Positions 32,898-43,800 of a DNA stretch of 64,000 bases are shown here, piece after piece. Under the pieces are notes generated by a model that searched no databases, had not been told where the DNA came from, and worked only from the letters and a program-made list of their open reading frames with translations. Every line of letters starts with the position of its first letter. Positions within the stretch are counted from its first letter, which is position 1. This DNA is from Saprolegnia diclina VS20 (taxonomy: Eukaryota > Oomycota > Saprolegniomycetes > Saprolegniales > Saprolegniaceae). Both the position numbers and the translations under genes were made by a program. The stretch covers positions 926,359-990,358 of the forward strand of contig NW_008246074.1 of NCBI RefSeq assembly GCF_000281045.1. The letters run 5' to 3'.

Positions 32898-34319
32898 ATG
32901 AAGGTTGTCGTCGTCGGGTCTGGCATTGGCGGTATCTCGGCCGCCTACCACCTCGCCAAGGACGAGCACGAGGTCATTCTGGTCGACCGCGAAAACTACG
33001 TCGGCGGCCACACGTACGCGATCGAAGTCGATGGCGAGTCGGTGGACCTCGGCTTTATGATGTTTGGCGATTCGAACCCGAACATCAAGCAATGGTTCAA
33101 GGACTTTGGCGTCACAAAGGAGGACGGCACGACGTACAAGCGCATCCCGATGTCGCTCTCGGTCGACTCGGACGTGCCCGGCGACATGCAGTTCTCGTCG
33201 CGCAAGCCGTTTGCGTCGCTCCTCGAGCTCTTCTCGCTCAAGAAGTGGCGTGTCATCTACGACATTTACCAGTTTACTGTCGACCTCCTCACGATGCCCG
33301 TCAAGTCGAACGTCTCGACCGCCGAGTGGGCCAAGAGCAGCAAGTACTCGGAGGCGTTCTTCCGCCACTACTACCTCCCGTTCGTCGCGATCCTCTGGAC
33401 CGTCCCCAAGCACGACGTCATGGCGCTTCCCGCGTCGCAGTTTCTCCGCTGCCTCAAGACGCACTCGAACTCGCTCTACATTCCGCTCTGGCAGGTGATC
33501 ATGGGCGCGATTGGCCGCCGCATGGACCGCCCCAAGCACCTCTGGTGGTACATTGGCTCGGCGTACAAGGCGCCGTTCCTCAAGTTTTTCACCGAGCACA
33601 AGGGCGTCGTCAAGACAAACGCCAAGGTTGTTGCGGTCGAGCAGGGCGGCAAGAGCGTGACGCTCGAAGACGGCGAGCGCATCGAATGCGACCATGTGGT
33701 GCTCGCTTGCCACGCTGAGGAGAGCGCGGCGCTCATGCCGTGGTCGACCAAGAACAACAACTTGATGGACTACTACTTCCACAAGAGCCACATGTATGTG
33801 CACCGCGACGCTAGCTTCCTCTCGAACGACAAGAAGGCGTGGTCCAGCTGGAACGTGCGCATCACGGAAAACGACGACTACATCCTCACGTACTGGATGA
33901 ACCGCATCCAGCACCTCAAGACGACCCAGGACGTGTTTGTGACGATCACGCCCGGTGGCTACAAGGGCAAGACGCCGGCCAAGGACCTTCTCATTATGGA
34001 CTTTCCTTGGGACCACCCGCGCCGCCTCGCCGACTGCATTCCCCAGGACGACATTCTCCAGGAGGAAGGCATTACGCTCTCGGGCGCGTGGCTCGGCCGC
34101 GGCTTCCATGAAGACGGCTTTGTCGCTGGTCGCCGTGCTGCGTTCATCGTCAAGGATAAGGCGCACACCAAGACCGTCTTGTACGAAGACCCGGCCAACA
34201 TTGCGACGCCGCCGGTCCCGCCCTTTGGCATGCCCCTTAGCGTATCGATGTTCTTTGCGTCGGTCGCGGCTGGCGCGGCTTTTGGCGCCTTCAAGGTCGC
34301 CGAGCGCTATCTCAAGTAA
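32898..34319 (+). CDS. FAD-dependent amine-oxidase-like oxidoreductase
   Basis: An intronless frame of 473 aa beginning MKVVVVGSGIGGISAAYHLA, the Rossmann GxGxxG motif, with the acidic end of beta-2 in VILVDRENYVGGHTY. This is the fold of flavin-containing amine oxidases and of the bacterial COG2907 group often linked to fatty-acid cyclopropanation genes. VDLGFMMFGDSN and HVVLACHAEESAALM are consistent with that group. The last ~25 residues (VSMFFASVAAGAAFGAFKVA) form a membrane helix, so the enzyme is probably membrane-anchored. The substrate is unknown. Codon use is extremely biased to C/G endings, which suggests high expression. Confidence 0.85.
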   Translation: MKVVVVGSGIGGISAAYHLAKDEHEVILVDRENYVGGHTYAIEVDGESVDLGFMMFGDSNPNIKQWFKDFGVTKEDGTTYKRIPMSLSVDSDVPGDMQFSSRKPFASLLELFSLKKWRVIYDIYQFTVDLLTMPVKSNVSTAEWAKSSKYSEAFFRHYYLPFVAILWTVPKHDVMALPASQFLRCLKTHSNSLYIPLWQVIMGAIGRRMDRPKHLWWYIGSAYKAPFLKFFTEHKGVVKTNAKVVAVEQGGKSVTLEDGERIECDHVVLACHAEESAALMPWSTKNNNLMDYYFHKSHMYVHRDASFLSNDKKAWSSWNVRITENDDYILTYWMNRIQHLKTTQDVFVTITPGGYKGKTPAKDLLIMDFPWDHPRRLADCIPQDDILQEEGITLSGAWLGRGFHEDGFVAGRRAAFIVKDKAHTKTVLYEDPANIATPPVPPFGMPLSVSMFFASVAAGAAFGAFKVAERYLK

Positions 34320-34808
34320 AATGCGTACTAGTAAATAGAAAGTGCAATGTGAACGATGCGCTGTGCGCGTGCCACGTCATTGTTCGAATTTGCCAATGAG
34401 GAGGCTTGGCGACTGGCGTCAGCAGTCGGATGGTGACGTACGATGATGATGGCAAGCGCCGACGATGGCGGTATGGGGCAGCTGCTGTCTTCCAAGCGGC
34501 TTGCCAACGCCGCCACCCGGCAGCGTAAACACATCGAGCAACATTCAGAAGGTTGAACCCACACAGGGCAGGTACGCTGCTTCTCGAATTCTCCACATAA
34601 GCTCTACTTTGCTTGGACTTGAACGACCTCGGAGCACTGCGGTCGGGCTCGCAAGCGATCCATGGTGGCGTTGATGCTGCTTGGATCCCAAGCTGAGGGG
34701 TCGACGTGCTGCGATGTCCAAGCCTTCCAGCTGAAGGGTGACAGAATGGACACAATACAAGTTAGCACGAAGGCGCCCGCGTAGAAGCTTCGAGGCTAGA
34801 TGCTTCGC
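34320..34808. other. Convergent intergenic region
   Basis: About 490 bp between the stop of the FAD oxidoreductase and the stop of the SET protein. No exon or RNA gene is recognised; open frames here are short and lack typical codon use. Confidence 0.5.
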
Positions 34809-35529
34809 TCAGCCTTGGACGAGCTTGTGCTTGAGAAGGCTGCGCATGACGCTTGGGCTAAAGTTGGGCAAGAGACGCAGCGTCTCGGCGTCCCCAATGT
34901 GCTTGGCACCACGGATCTCGTGCCGGCACGCGGCGTCGCCGCAGTTGCACGAAAACTTCTCGTCCATGTCCCACTCGGTCGTGTCGTAGTCAAATGTGAT
35001 GTGGTCGCCTAACACGGGCATGAGTCGCCTTGCACAGGAGGTCGGTGTACCCTTGGCAATCGGCTTGATCGCGACGAGCGTCACAGTCGGGTCCGACTCG
35101 GACATGAGGAACGAGGCGTTCGGGTTGCAGTGGTGGTTGGCGTACTGCATGCCGCCAAAGATCTCGACGTGCTTGTCCAGCGCCATTTGAATCGTAAAGC
35201 GCGTCGGCGTCGAGTACTAGATGTAGATCTGGTAAGGATCTGGTGGCCATTGCATAAAGAGCCTACCACCGTGCCGACGGTCGAGCCAATGCGGTCGTCG
35301 ACCTTGAGGTCCTTAGCGGCAATGCACGAGCTGTAGCCAGGCGACCTAGCCAGCACCGAGTGAGGAGCCGCATGAAGTGCACGATGACGTACAAGGTCCG
35401 GACAAAGTACGTGTCGGTCGCGTTCTGTGGCGACGCCGGGTCCACTTGGCGCAGCGCGACAATGCTGGGGTGCGTCGAGAAGGCGCGGGCGGTGGCCGGC
35501 CGGCGGAGGGTGCGGAAGAGGATGCTCAT
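34809..35529 (-). CDS. Short SET-domain protein with presequence-like N-terminus
   Basis: Four exons (35529-35393, 35345-35270, 35216-35051, 35008-34809) with introns of 47, 53 and 42 nt give 192 aa, all phases consistent. The N-terminus MSILFRTLRRPATARAFSTH is basic, lacks acidic residues and looks like a mitochondrial targeting sequence. The rest is a compact SET domain: FGGMQYANHHCNPNASF matches the NHSCNPN SAM-binding motif, DHITFDYDTTEWDM the catalytic-tyrosine motif, and FSCNCGDAACRHEIRG a post-SET cysteine cluster. It would methylate a lysine of an unidentified protein. A whole protein of 192 aa is short for eukaryotic SET enzymes and resembles bacterial and algal stand-alone SET proteins. 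Confidence 0.82.
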
Positions 35530-35975
35530 TGTGGTGGTAGGGAATTGAAATCTGACGACGGCGCGCATGCGAGCGAGGTCGGTGTCAAGTCAACACCCGC
35601 ACACCCAGCTGGCAACCTCCAGCCTCGGCTGACTCGGCCACATCCGGATAACGCGCCAATCACGTCCCGGAACGCTTGAATGTCATCGGAACTGGCCAAT
35701 CAGCGCGCCGAAGCAAGATCCGCGCCTGGCGATGTTGGGCGTTGGCGGCCTTACCGCGACGACGTAATGGACAAGGTTCAACAGCAATCAGATTCCCATC
35801 GACACTCAAGTGCACCTATTGATCGACACTGTAGCTCTGGCCAACCGAAAGATCGATTGGCATCTCTAGAATCTGGTAGCTGCATTCTAGTCTAGTTTGG
35901 CACCCAAACTACAGTCGGATACGCCCAGCTGCATGTGCCATGCGCAACAGGCGAAATATCTGAGCGCTGTTTGCT
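35530..35975. promoter_or_regulatory. Intergenic region with two CCAATCA boxes
   Basis: About 450 bp between the SET start and the METTL18 stop, both minus strand. CCAATCA occurs at 35656-35662 and again at 35696-35702, placed as expected for the SET promoter. No exon is seen. Confidence 0.4.
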
Positions 35976-36993
35976 TTACTTGTACGTCACTTGAACGATC
36001 TCGCGAATGTTGGAGCGACAGTCGTTGCCGTTCCAGACCGTCGTCGCTACCATGTCGCCTTCGCGCGCCACGAGGTCCTTGAAGTGGTGGACGCTGCCGC
36101 CCGTGCCAAAGTAGTACGTCTTGGCCGCCACGAGCGCGACGCCGGACCGCTTCAAGTGACGCTTGATCATCTACAGATGCTACGCTATCATCTTCACCAA
36201 GGATGCGCATGTCGTACGGCCAAGAGAGAAATCGTCACGTCCTCCGTGTAGAGCGTCTCGGCGGTCAAGACGAGGTCGTATGATGCATCTTCGTTGGCCG
36301 CCATGGCCTCCGAGACATTGGCCCAGTCGCCCGAGTAGAAGGACGCGTGATGGAGTCGGTCGCCGGCGCAGCGCATTGTGTTCGGGATCGTTGCGAGCTC
36401 GATGACCTCGCTGTTGTAGTCGGAGAAGAGCACATGCGACGCGCCTAGTTTGCATGCCACACGTCTCGGCGTCGACAAAATCTAGCGCGGACGTACCTTG
36501 CTGAAGCGCAAAGATGCCGGGGAGGCCGTGGCCGCAGCCCAATTCCATGACCCGGAGCCCGCAGGCGCCGATCGGAAAGTCCGCCTGGTGCTGCTGGAGG
36601 TACTCGATGAGGTCGATCGAGCACTCCCAGAGCTTGAAGCCGCCTACATTCGAGCGCAGTGAGTACGCAGACGCTGCACGACACCGACGACCTTCGTAGA
36701 CGCCGGTCTCGAGATCGTGGGTCGTCAAGAGCTTTTGCAGCGCGCCCGTGTCTACGGCCATACACTTGAGCTACTTGGACGCTGTCGGTAGGTGGTGTAC
36801 TTTGCACAAAGAGCGGATGCTGCTGGTTGACGACGGCCAGGTCGGCGCCGCCGACGGTCACGGGCATAAAGTAGTCGTCGCACACCTGCAGCGAGCTCTC
36901 CGTGTGGAGCTTGGCCGGCCGCTTGGCGATCGGCGGAGGCGCGGGCGCTGCGCTGGTCGCCTCGGCGGTCTCGTCAAAGTTGAAGCGGAACAT
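35976..36993 (-). CDS. METTL18: METTL18-type protein-histidine N-methyltransferase
   Basis: Five exons (36993-36801, 36751-36692, 36643-36497, 36444-36218, 36170-35976) with introns of 47-52 nt encode 273 aa. The start MFRFNFDE is in-frame with no better ATG. Class I methyltransferase motifs follow the METTL18/Hpm1 pattern: GGFKLWECSIDLIEYL, motif I VMELGCGHGLPGIFAL, VLFSDYNSEVIELAT, then FYSGDWANV, YDLVLTAETLY and VAAKTYYFGTGGSVHHF. The family methylates a histidine of ribosomal protein uL3 using SAM. The AAKTxYFGxGG motif near the end is specific to this group. Confidence 0.9.
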
Positions 36994-37078
36994 GCTCTCG
37001 CCGCCACGCACCAACGCCGCAAAAGGCTCAAATACTGTATTGTTCTAAATAGTGTACTCTAGTCGGTGCGCCGACTAA

Positions 37079-38326
37079 CTAGGAGGGAATCCCGATAAGG
37101 GCAAACACCGTGGTTTGGCCGACAACGCTGCAGTAGACATGTACGTCCATCGGGTGCGACGTGTCGGTCAGCGACCGCAAGAGCGCTTCAACAATCACCT
37201 TGTACTCGAGGCCATTCTCCGACGTCGGCGCAGCCACGAGCGACGCTGGAATATGCCCCAAGAGCCGCTCAATCGCCACGTCATGCGCGTGGACTTGGGC
37301 GCAGACACCGTGCACGTCCACGAGCTCCAGTACGAACGACTTGTATCGCCACACATCCCGCGGTTTTCCTTCGCACTCGTGCACACAGGAGCCATAGAGG
37401 CGCGGGTATACCTCCAGCGGCGCCTCGGGCAACGTCGTCTCGCAGTGGACGCAGTACTTTTCAATGAGCTGGCACGCGCTTTCGCGTTCCCACGCAAACG
37501 GCAATATGACGTGGCGGATGCCCACGCGTCGGAGAATGACGTGGCCGTTGAGTTCGGCGTCACTCGCGTCGTGGAAGCTATCAAACTCGAGAGAACTGGA
37601 CGTGGAGGCGCCACTCTCGGGTACGTCGACCAGGTACTCGAGACGGGACTCGCCGGTCGTGTTGGCCACGAGGCACTGCCGTGACGCGTCGAACGTGACG
37701 ATGAGGTGCGTCACCCGCGCCGGCACATCGAACCGAAGCGATCGAAACGGCATTAGGTCGTTCGATAAATGGAGCAACATGCCGTCTTCCGGGCCGCTAT
37801 AGAGCATGACGTAGCTTTGCGGCGCAGGCGGCAAGCACGGGCGCAGTTGGCACACGACGTGCGCAAGCATGTTCTCGCGCAAGTCCTTGATCGCAATCTC
37901 GGGAATGTTGACGTGGCCAAAGCTGCGGCCCGACGCCTCGAGTTGCCGCGTCCACTCGAGGAGTGGGAGGAGGGTGCAAAAGGACGGCGACTCGGCGCGA
38001 TGCGGATCCAAAAACTGGTTGTGCCGCATGAGCGCGACGACCGAGGACGACCGCGTCAAGTGCCCTTCGACGACACCGCGAAAGCACTTGACGCGGAGGT
38101 TGCGAAAGGCGGCAATGTCGCCGGCCATGAGCTTCGCGACCAGTGGCGCTTCGGCGGCCCATACATGGAGCTTGAAGTACGCAACGCTTTGGTCGCCGAC
38201 CCACAGAATCGTGTGTGGCTTGGCTTTGAGGCTCGTGTGTTGCACTTGGTGCACATACGTGACGACGTGGCCGAGTCGCTTGGGTGGCAGCGCGGCTAGG
38301 TCGGCAAGACTCGACGGCGCCGACAT
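37079..38326 (-). CDS. OB-fold protein with zinc ribbon, unassigned
   Basis: An intronless frame of 415 aa from MSAPSSLADLAALPP at 38326. The first ~110 residues look like an OB fold (LGHVVTYVHQVQH, TILWVGDQSVAYFKLHVW). Near residue 295-330 a Cys cluster, CVHCETTLPE...GSCVHECEGKP, followed by a beta-rich DVWRYKSFVLELVDVHGVCA, resembles the zinc-ribbon OB folds of RPA70, MEIOB and the shieldin subunit SHLD2. A single-stranded-DNA-binding role at breaks or telomeres is therefore plausible, but the family is not certain. It is divergent from MAT1. Confidence 0.6.
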   Translation of the reverse strand: MSAPSSLADLAALPPKRLGHVVTYVHQVQHTSLKAKPHTILWVGDQSVAYFKLHVWAAEAPLVAKLMAGDIAAFRNLRVKCFRGVVEGHLTRSSSVVALMRHNQFLDPHRAESPSFCTLLPLLEWTRQLEASGRSFGHVNIPEIAIKDLRENMLAHVVCQLRPCLPPAPQSYVMLYSGPEDGMLLHLSNDLMPFRSLRFDVPARVTHLIVTFDASRQCLVANTTGESRLEYLVDVPESGASTSSSLEFDSFHDASDAELNGHVILRRVGIRHVILPFAWERESACQLIEKYCVHCETTLPEAPLEVYPRLYGSCVHECEGKPRDVWRYKSFVLELVDVHGVCAQVHAHDVAIERLLGHIPASLVAAPTSENGLEYKVIVEALLRSLTDTSHPMDVHVYCSVVGQTTVFALIGIPS

Positions 38327-38855
38327 GACCTTTGTTCCAACTCGAAAAACCAATCATTGGCCGCACATGGTGCAAAACGATAGCGATTGGATAAAAAGCG
38401 GCCAATCCAATGGAAGTCAGCATTCGAATTTCGCGTGGCCGTTCTGCGTCCTTCACCGAGTGCGAAGGACGGCAGCAGCGCCGCAGCCCGACGCTTCATG
38501 GCGACGTAGCATGCAGCTTGCCAGGACGAGCAGCTCGCCATGTGCGGCGGACGCAGCGCTCGTCGATGGTCGCTATTAGTCGCAGTACCGCCGTTAGTCT
38601 CGTCGACACCAAGCATAGCGTCCAAGTGCGTTCTCTCGGCCACACTCGTTGTATTAGCCGACCGACTAAAGTAGCTCGCACCTTGACCCCTTCAACGTCG
38701 CAAAGTGCTGAAGATTTCGCGCCACTTGGATCTTGGATCTTGCATTTTGGCGCCGTTTCTTTCAACCGGTTGGATGAACGGTGACACCGGCTGTTTAGTC
38801 GATTGTAGTTAGTCGAAACCAACTACGATCGTCGAACCATAATTTGGGGCCGGCG
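38327..38855. promoter_or_regulatory. Divergent promoter with a cluster of CCAAT boxes
   Basis: Within 62 bp next to the OB-fold gene there are five CCAAT/ATTGG words: the palindrome CCAATCATTGG (38350-38360, two), ATTGG at 38386, and CCAAT at 38402 and 38407. The rest of the 529 bp up to MAT1 shows no exon. Confidence 0.5.
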
Positions 38856-39909
38856 ATGAAGACGACGGACGAGGAGTTTGCGGCCAAGTGCTGCGTCTGT
38901 GGCACGGCCGCCGACGATGACTCGAACATCCTCAACACGCGCATGAAGATCCTCATCTCCAAGTGCGGCCATCGCTAGTACGTGCGGCGGTGGCGGCGAC
39001 GGCGACGACGCTCATGGCTCCTGTCGTAGCTGCGACCAGTGCGTCAAGCGCGAGTTCCAGCACCACCGCGAGATCACATGCGCGAAACCGGGCTGCGGGA
39101 AGCCGATCAAGAAGTCGCAGCTCCAGGACAAGACCAAGGAGGAGCAGGACTTTGCCAAGGACATTGCGATCCGGAAGAAGGTGCTCAAGACGTACAACAA
39201 GACGGGCGAGGACTTCAACACGCTCGACGAGTACAACGCGTACCTCGAGGAGGTCGAGGACCTCAGTACATGGCGACGATCATCCTCGACAATGGCTCAT
39301 GGATGGCTCTAGTTTTCGCGCTCTTGAGCGACGACGAGGCCGAGAAGGAGACTGCGCAAAAGAAGTGGAAGCAGTACAAGATGGAGAACGCCATCTTGAT
39401 CAACGCCAACGACGCCAAGAAGGCCGAGGAAGAGCGCCGTGTCCTCCACATGATCGAGGAGCAGCAGCGCGTCGCCGACGAGCGCCGCCGCCTCCAGCAA
39501 AAAGAAGACAACAAGTTCCAAGTCGACCTCGAGCGGCAAAAGGCGCAGCTCATGGAAGTCGCGCTCGGCGAACGCGACGAGAACGACGTCGACGAGATCC
39601 TCAACCCGACGACCGCTGTGCCCATCGACCAGCCGCTCACGGCCGAGATGGAAGCGGCGATGATGGGCTTCCAACCCGGCGTCTTTGGCGGTCCGCAGCC
39701 CATTCCCGTGCACGGTGGCAAGCGTGGCCCAGGCGCCGCCGACTCGTACACGACTCCTATCTCATGTCCTCGTCGTCTCATATTGTATGGTCAGGCGTCA
39801 GCTCCGCGCCGAGCAACAGCGCGCTGGTGGCTACGACCCGCAGGCCGCGTCCGTCCGCAACGTGGACGAAGCGTGGTGCGGCGCCTTCTACCAGCTCGGC
39901 GTCGTCTAA
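38856..39909 (+). CDS. MNAT1: CDK-activating kinase assembly factor MAT1 (TFB3)
   Basis: Four exons (38856-38977, 39030-39265, 39313-39745, 39795-39909), introns of 52, 47 and 49 nt starting GTAC, encode 301 aa. An N-terminal RING finger is split by intron 1: CCVCG near residue 13, KCGHRYCDQCVKREF, then CAKPGCGKPIKKSQL. It is followed by the MAT1 signature KDIAIRKKVLKTYNKTGEDF and EYNAYLEEVEDLIF, and a long coiled-coil of charged residues. MAT1 joins CDK7 and cyclin H into the CAK module of TFIIH. The C-terminal part is shorter and more Gly/Pro-rich than in animals. Confidence 0.92.
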
Positions 39910-39955
39910 GCGCTCAGTAACCCTAACCTCTTAAGTCTATCCCGTGCATGTAGTA

Positions 39956-40603
39956 TCACGCTAGCATCCACCACGGTCCGCCACGATGACATGCCAATGC
40001 TGGCACCGTCCACCGGAACACGCCGGAACCTCGACATTTGTCGCACCAAAGTTTTGGGCGGCTCTCTACAGTTACTTGGGCGTGCATGGTGCGGACTGGC
40101 GCTTCCTTATCCTGGGTCCGGCGTCGATAGAACCGTCGGAGCATGCCCTCGAAGTCAGCGCACAGGCGTCGGTGGTGACACACGGTGCATTCAAGCTCTT
40201 GCTGCGCCAGTGAAGGTGACACCGACGATGATGGTCGGCTTGGAAGGTAGATTTGGCGGCAAGCCGCCCTGTCGCGCGCCCGCGGGACAACGTTCGAAAT
40301 TATTTCCCGCCTTTCTAGCCGATATTGGCTCTCTGCGAGAAGCTCACTTTGCCTTTTCACTGCCAAGTGCAACTTGAGCTTCCACCTGCCATTTGACATG
40401 CCGTGCGCATTGGCCATCGAGACAACGTACCTCCACATGCCGACGTCAACGCGCAGTCCGCCCGCGTCGCCCAAGACCTCCCGCCGTGCACGCCTCCAAT
40501 CGCTCGACGAGAGCCCGGCCATGCTCTTGCAAGCCAAGCAGCGAAAGGCTCTCGAGGCCAACCCGGCATTCCGCCAGCTCATGCGACCGGTCCGCGCGGC
40601 CAA
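39956..40603 (-). CDS. Doubtful open frame with CxxC motifs
   Basis: An uninterrupted 215-codon frame. Its C-terminal half contains ECTVCHHRRLC and WCDKCRGSGVF; the second is a CxxCxGxG word as in DnaJ-type zinc-binding repeats. The N-terminal half overlaps a plus-strand frame with better codon use, so at most the part below about 40.25 kb may be coding on this strand. No family is recognised. Confidence 0.25.
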   Translation of the reverse strand: MAARTGRMSWRNAGLASRAFRCLACKSMAGLSSSDWRRARREVLGDAGGLRVDVGMWRYVVSMANAHGMSNGRWKLKLHLAVKRQSELLAESQYRLERREIISNVVPRARDRAACRQIYLPSRPSSSVSPSLAQQELECTVCHHRRLCADFEGMLRRFYRRRTQDKEAPVRTMHAQVTVESRPKLWCDKCRGSGVFRWTVPALACHRGGPWWMLA

Positions 40604-40622
40604 ATGGACGTTGCTGCCGTAG
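40398..40622 (+). CDS. Small hypothetical protein
   Basis: A 74-codon frame, MPCALAIETTYLHMPTSTRS to AKWTLLP, whose second half (SLDESPAMLLQAKQRKALEA) uses the same codons as neighbouring genes. It could be a small basic protein or the last exon of one. It competes with the minus-strand frame at the same place. No domain is seen. Confidence 0.35.
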   Translation: MPCALAIETTYLHMPTSTRSPPASPKTSRRARLQSLDESPAMLLQAKQRKALEANPAFRQLMRPVRAAKWTLLP

Positions 40623-40813
40623 TGAATGGGCTGCCTTTTTTATTTAGATCTCGACTATCCATGCTATATACACTGCTCGTATGACACTGTTGTACTCGTT
40701 GGCGGCCTAGTACGGGGCGCGCAGCTTAGTCGTCTTAGTCGCAGGGTATCCGGATACGACGGCAAAGCGGATGCGATCGGACGCCCAGCGTACTGCGATA
40801 TCCGGCGTTTACG

Positions 40814-43800
40814 ATGGAGGACGACGCCAAGGACGCGCGGCTCGTGGCGTCGCCGCCCGTGCGCGAGGTCCACTTGCAGTCGGCCGACTTTTCGCAGTTT
40901 GACGGCGCCGCGCTCTCGGCGTGGCACCTGGCGCAGCTGCTACAGGCGCCGCCGACCGCGGTCGCCACCCATGGCCTCGATACGCAGGCAGCGACGTACG
41001 TGCAGATGACGCTGCCGGACGAAGGCGTCGCGCTCGCAAGCATTGCGTTTGGCGACGTCGACCCGAGTATGGACGCGGTGGTGCGCGACGAGCCGACCGA
41101 GCCAATGCGACTGAACGTGACGCCGCAGTCGGCCGTGTACCTCTCGTTTAAAAAGTACCGCGTCGTCATCTGCCTCGACGCGAGTCCGTCGAGCTTGTCG
41201 ATCGACCCTGTCTCGGGCTCGCTCTTCCTCGACGTGTCGTTCACGTCGGTCGAGCGCCTCTTGCATGCGCTCGTGCAACGCCCTTTGGAGCCCGCAACGT
41301 ATGCGACGCCCGAGCTCCACATTTCGATTCTTGTGCAGGGCGCGCTCGTCGACTCGCTGTGCGTGCTGGCCCAAGGCTACATGGTCAACGACACGAACGT
41401 GCACACACTCGTGTCGCTTCTGCGCCAGCGCCTCCAGCTTCTCGAAGACAAGTGGGCAACGGCGTCGCCATCGTCGACGCTGCCCGCCGCGGCGCCGTCG
41501 TCCTTGGCCATGACGCTCCAGAACGCCACCTTTGCGCTCAACTCGCTGCCGCACGACGCGGCGCCGCTGCTCGTGCTCGTGACCGACGGCGTCGTCGACC
41601 TCCCGCATGTCTACGCTTACGACCACATGATGATGCAGTTGGCGCGCCACCACATCACTTGCCACGCCATCCAGGTAGCCGTTTGGCCACTTGATATATT
41701 GATACGAAACCGTGTAGCTCGGCGGCGGCTTTGTACCCCACTGCTCGTTCGGGTACGTGCCCGACACAGACTTGCTTCGGTACGTGACGGCCGCGACCGG
41801 CGGCGCCTTCTTTGACATGGAGACGCTGAGCTCGCTCCCAACATCGGCGACACCGTTTGCCAACCACGTGCAAGCCGCGTGCTTTCTGCAGCCGTCCAAA
41901 GTGTGCCCGGCGAATCCATCGCCCGAGATGCCACTGGTCGCGGACCGCGTCCCGATGGACCTCGTCATGTCGTACCGGCCACTGCGCATCTTTCGCGAGA
42001 AGGTCCATGAGTTCAAGTTTGTGGGCGCGATCGCCAAGCTCGCGTCGGCGCGGCTCGAAGAAGGCTTTTGCGTCGCCAAGGTCGCTTCCAGTGCAAAAGA
42101 CGGCAGCACGCGTCTCCACTGCGTTCTACAGTGGACGTCCGACGTCTGGCTCGAGTATACGATCGGCGGTCCCCTCGGAAGCGACGGCGAGCTCACGATC
42201 CGCATCGATGTGCTCGCGCACGCCAAGTTTCTCGAAGAGTTTGCCGCCGTCCGCAGCATGAGCGCGCCACCCGTCAACTCGCTCTGCGTGCTGCTGCATC
42301 GGTTCCTCAAGGACATGTACGAGCGCGATCGAACGTTCCTGCATCTCGTGTCGGCGATGACGATGCCGACGCTCGACCAAGATACGACAAAGCTGCATTC
42401 CTTTTCGCGCATGGCGACGACGGTAGCGGCGCCCCACCCGGTGTTTTTGCTCGTCGGCGAGCTCTCGCCGCTCCTGTGGCACCGCTGGTTCCACGTCGAG
42501 CGCTTTGAGATGTTGCTCTTGGAGTCGACCACGTACCCAAAGGATCCGTTGCTGCTCGAGACGCTGAGCAAGTGGTCATCCATGGCCTTGAGCGCCGACA
42601 TTTACCTCAAGTTTCTCGACACGTCGTCGTCGTCGAAAGGCAACGTCAACCGCAAGCAACGCGGGTCGCTCACGCTTTCGTTGCCGTCGTCGGCGTCGGC
42701 ACCGGCGCGAAAAGCGCTCTGCTTTGTGCGACTCGAGCGCACAGGACATGCGCTTGTCGTCATCTACGTGGCGTTCTATGGCACGTCCACGTCGGCGCGC
42801 AAGGCGGTGCTCGCCGACCTCCAGCGCACACTGTATGCTGGCGTTAACCCGACCGAGACGCCACCGTCCATGGTGCTCTGCCACCGGCATGTGCAGCGAC
42901 TCTTCCTCCTACCGCACATCATCCACGATCTCATTGCACCGCCAACGACGCACGAAGAACGGTCGGTGAACGCACCGTTGATTGCGAGCTGTTGCTCCGG
43001 GTCGGGCCTCGTCGGGTCGGTGTTTGCTGCGTACATGTGGCGGACGCTATGGTGCTGGCACGTCGAGTCGGCGCAGCAAGACGAGACCATCGACCAGCTT
43101 CAAGAAGAACGCTTGAACAGCGACGGCTTTTGCGTCGTCCAGGCCGACGACAGCTTTGTCTTGTTGGCCAAAGAGGTGCTGCTCGAGAACAAGAAGAGCG
43201 CGGTCGTGCAGTATGCGATCACAGTCATCTCAGACAGCGTCCTCTGCACATCGCTGTGGATGGAGCCGACGAGCGGACGCATTTGTGACACGTCCGGAAC
43301 CTTTGGCGCACCGCCCAACGACGACGACGACGACAACAACCCGATGAGCGACGGTATCGAGTCGGCGTCGTACTACCAAGAGATGCAAGCCGCGACGTAC
43401 CTCGCTGACGTGCACATACTCTCTTGCATGTCGACGTTCTACCGCATTCTCCAAGCGACCAAAGACGAGTCGACGGTCGTCGGGCCCCTCGATCGGCTCG
43501 GGCCGGAAGCCGCGACCGCCGGGCCTTTTCACGTGCAAGAGTCGCCGTTCAGCACGGCGCGGCTCCTCACGACGGCCACCAAGACGTCGGACCGGTTCCT
43601 GCTGTACATGGAGCCGGACGCGGCCAACGTGGAGCTTCATGGGATGCTGCTCGAGAGCATCAAGCGGCTCAGCGACGTCGAGGTTGCGTGGACCGACGAG
43701 ATGGGCACCGAGTCGCGCATGCACGGCGTCTTTCCGCGGCTCACGGGCGGCCCGCTCTGGTCGGCGGCGCGCGAAGTCGCTCCGAGCTGCTCGTCGCTCG

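Noticed and set aside
32826-34166. A 446-codon minus-strand frame
   Set aside because: It is the antisense of the FAD oxidoreductase, driven by its strong C/G codon bias; no domain can be read in it.
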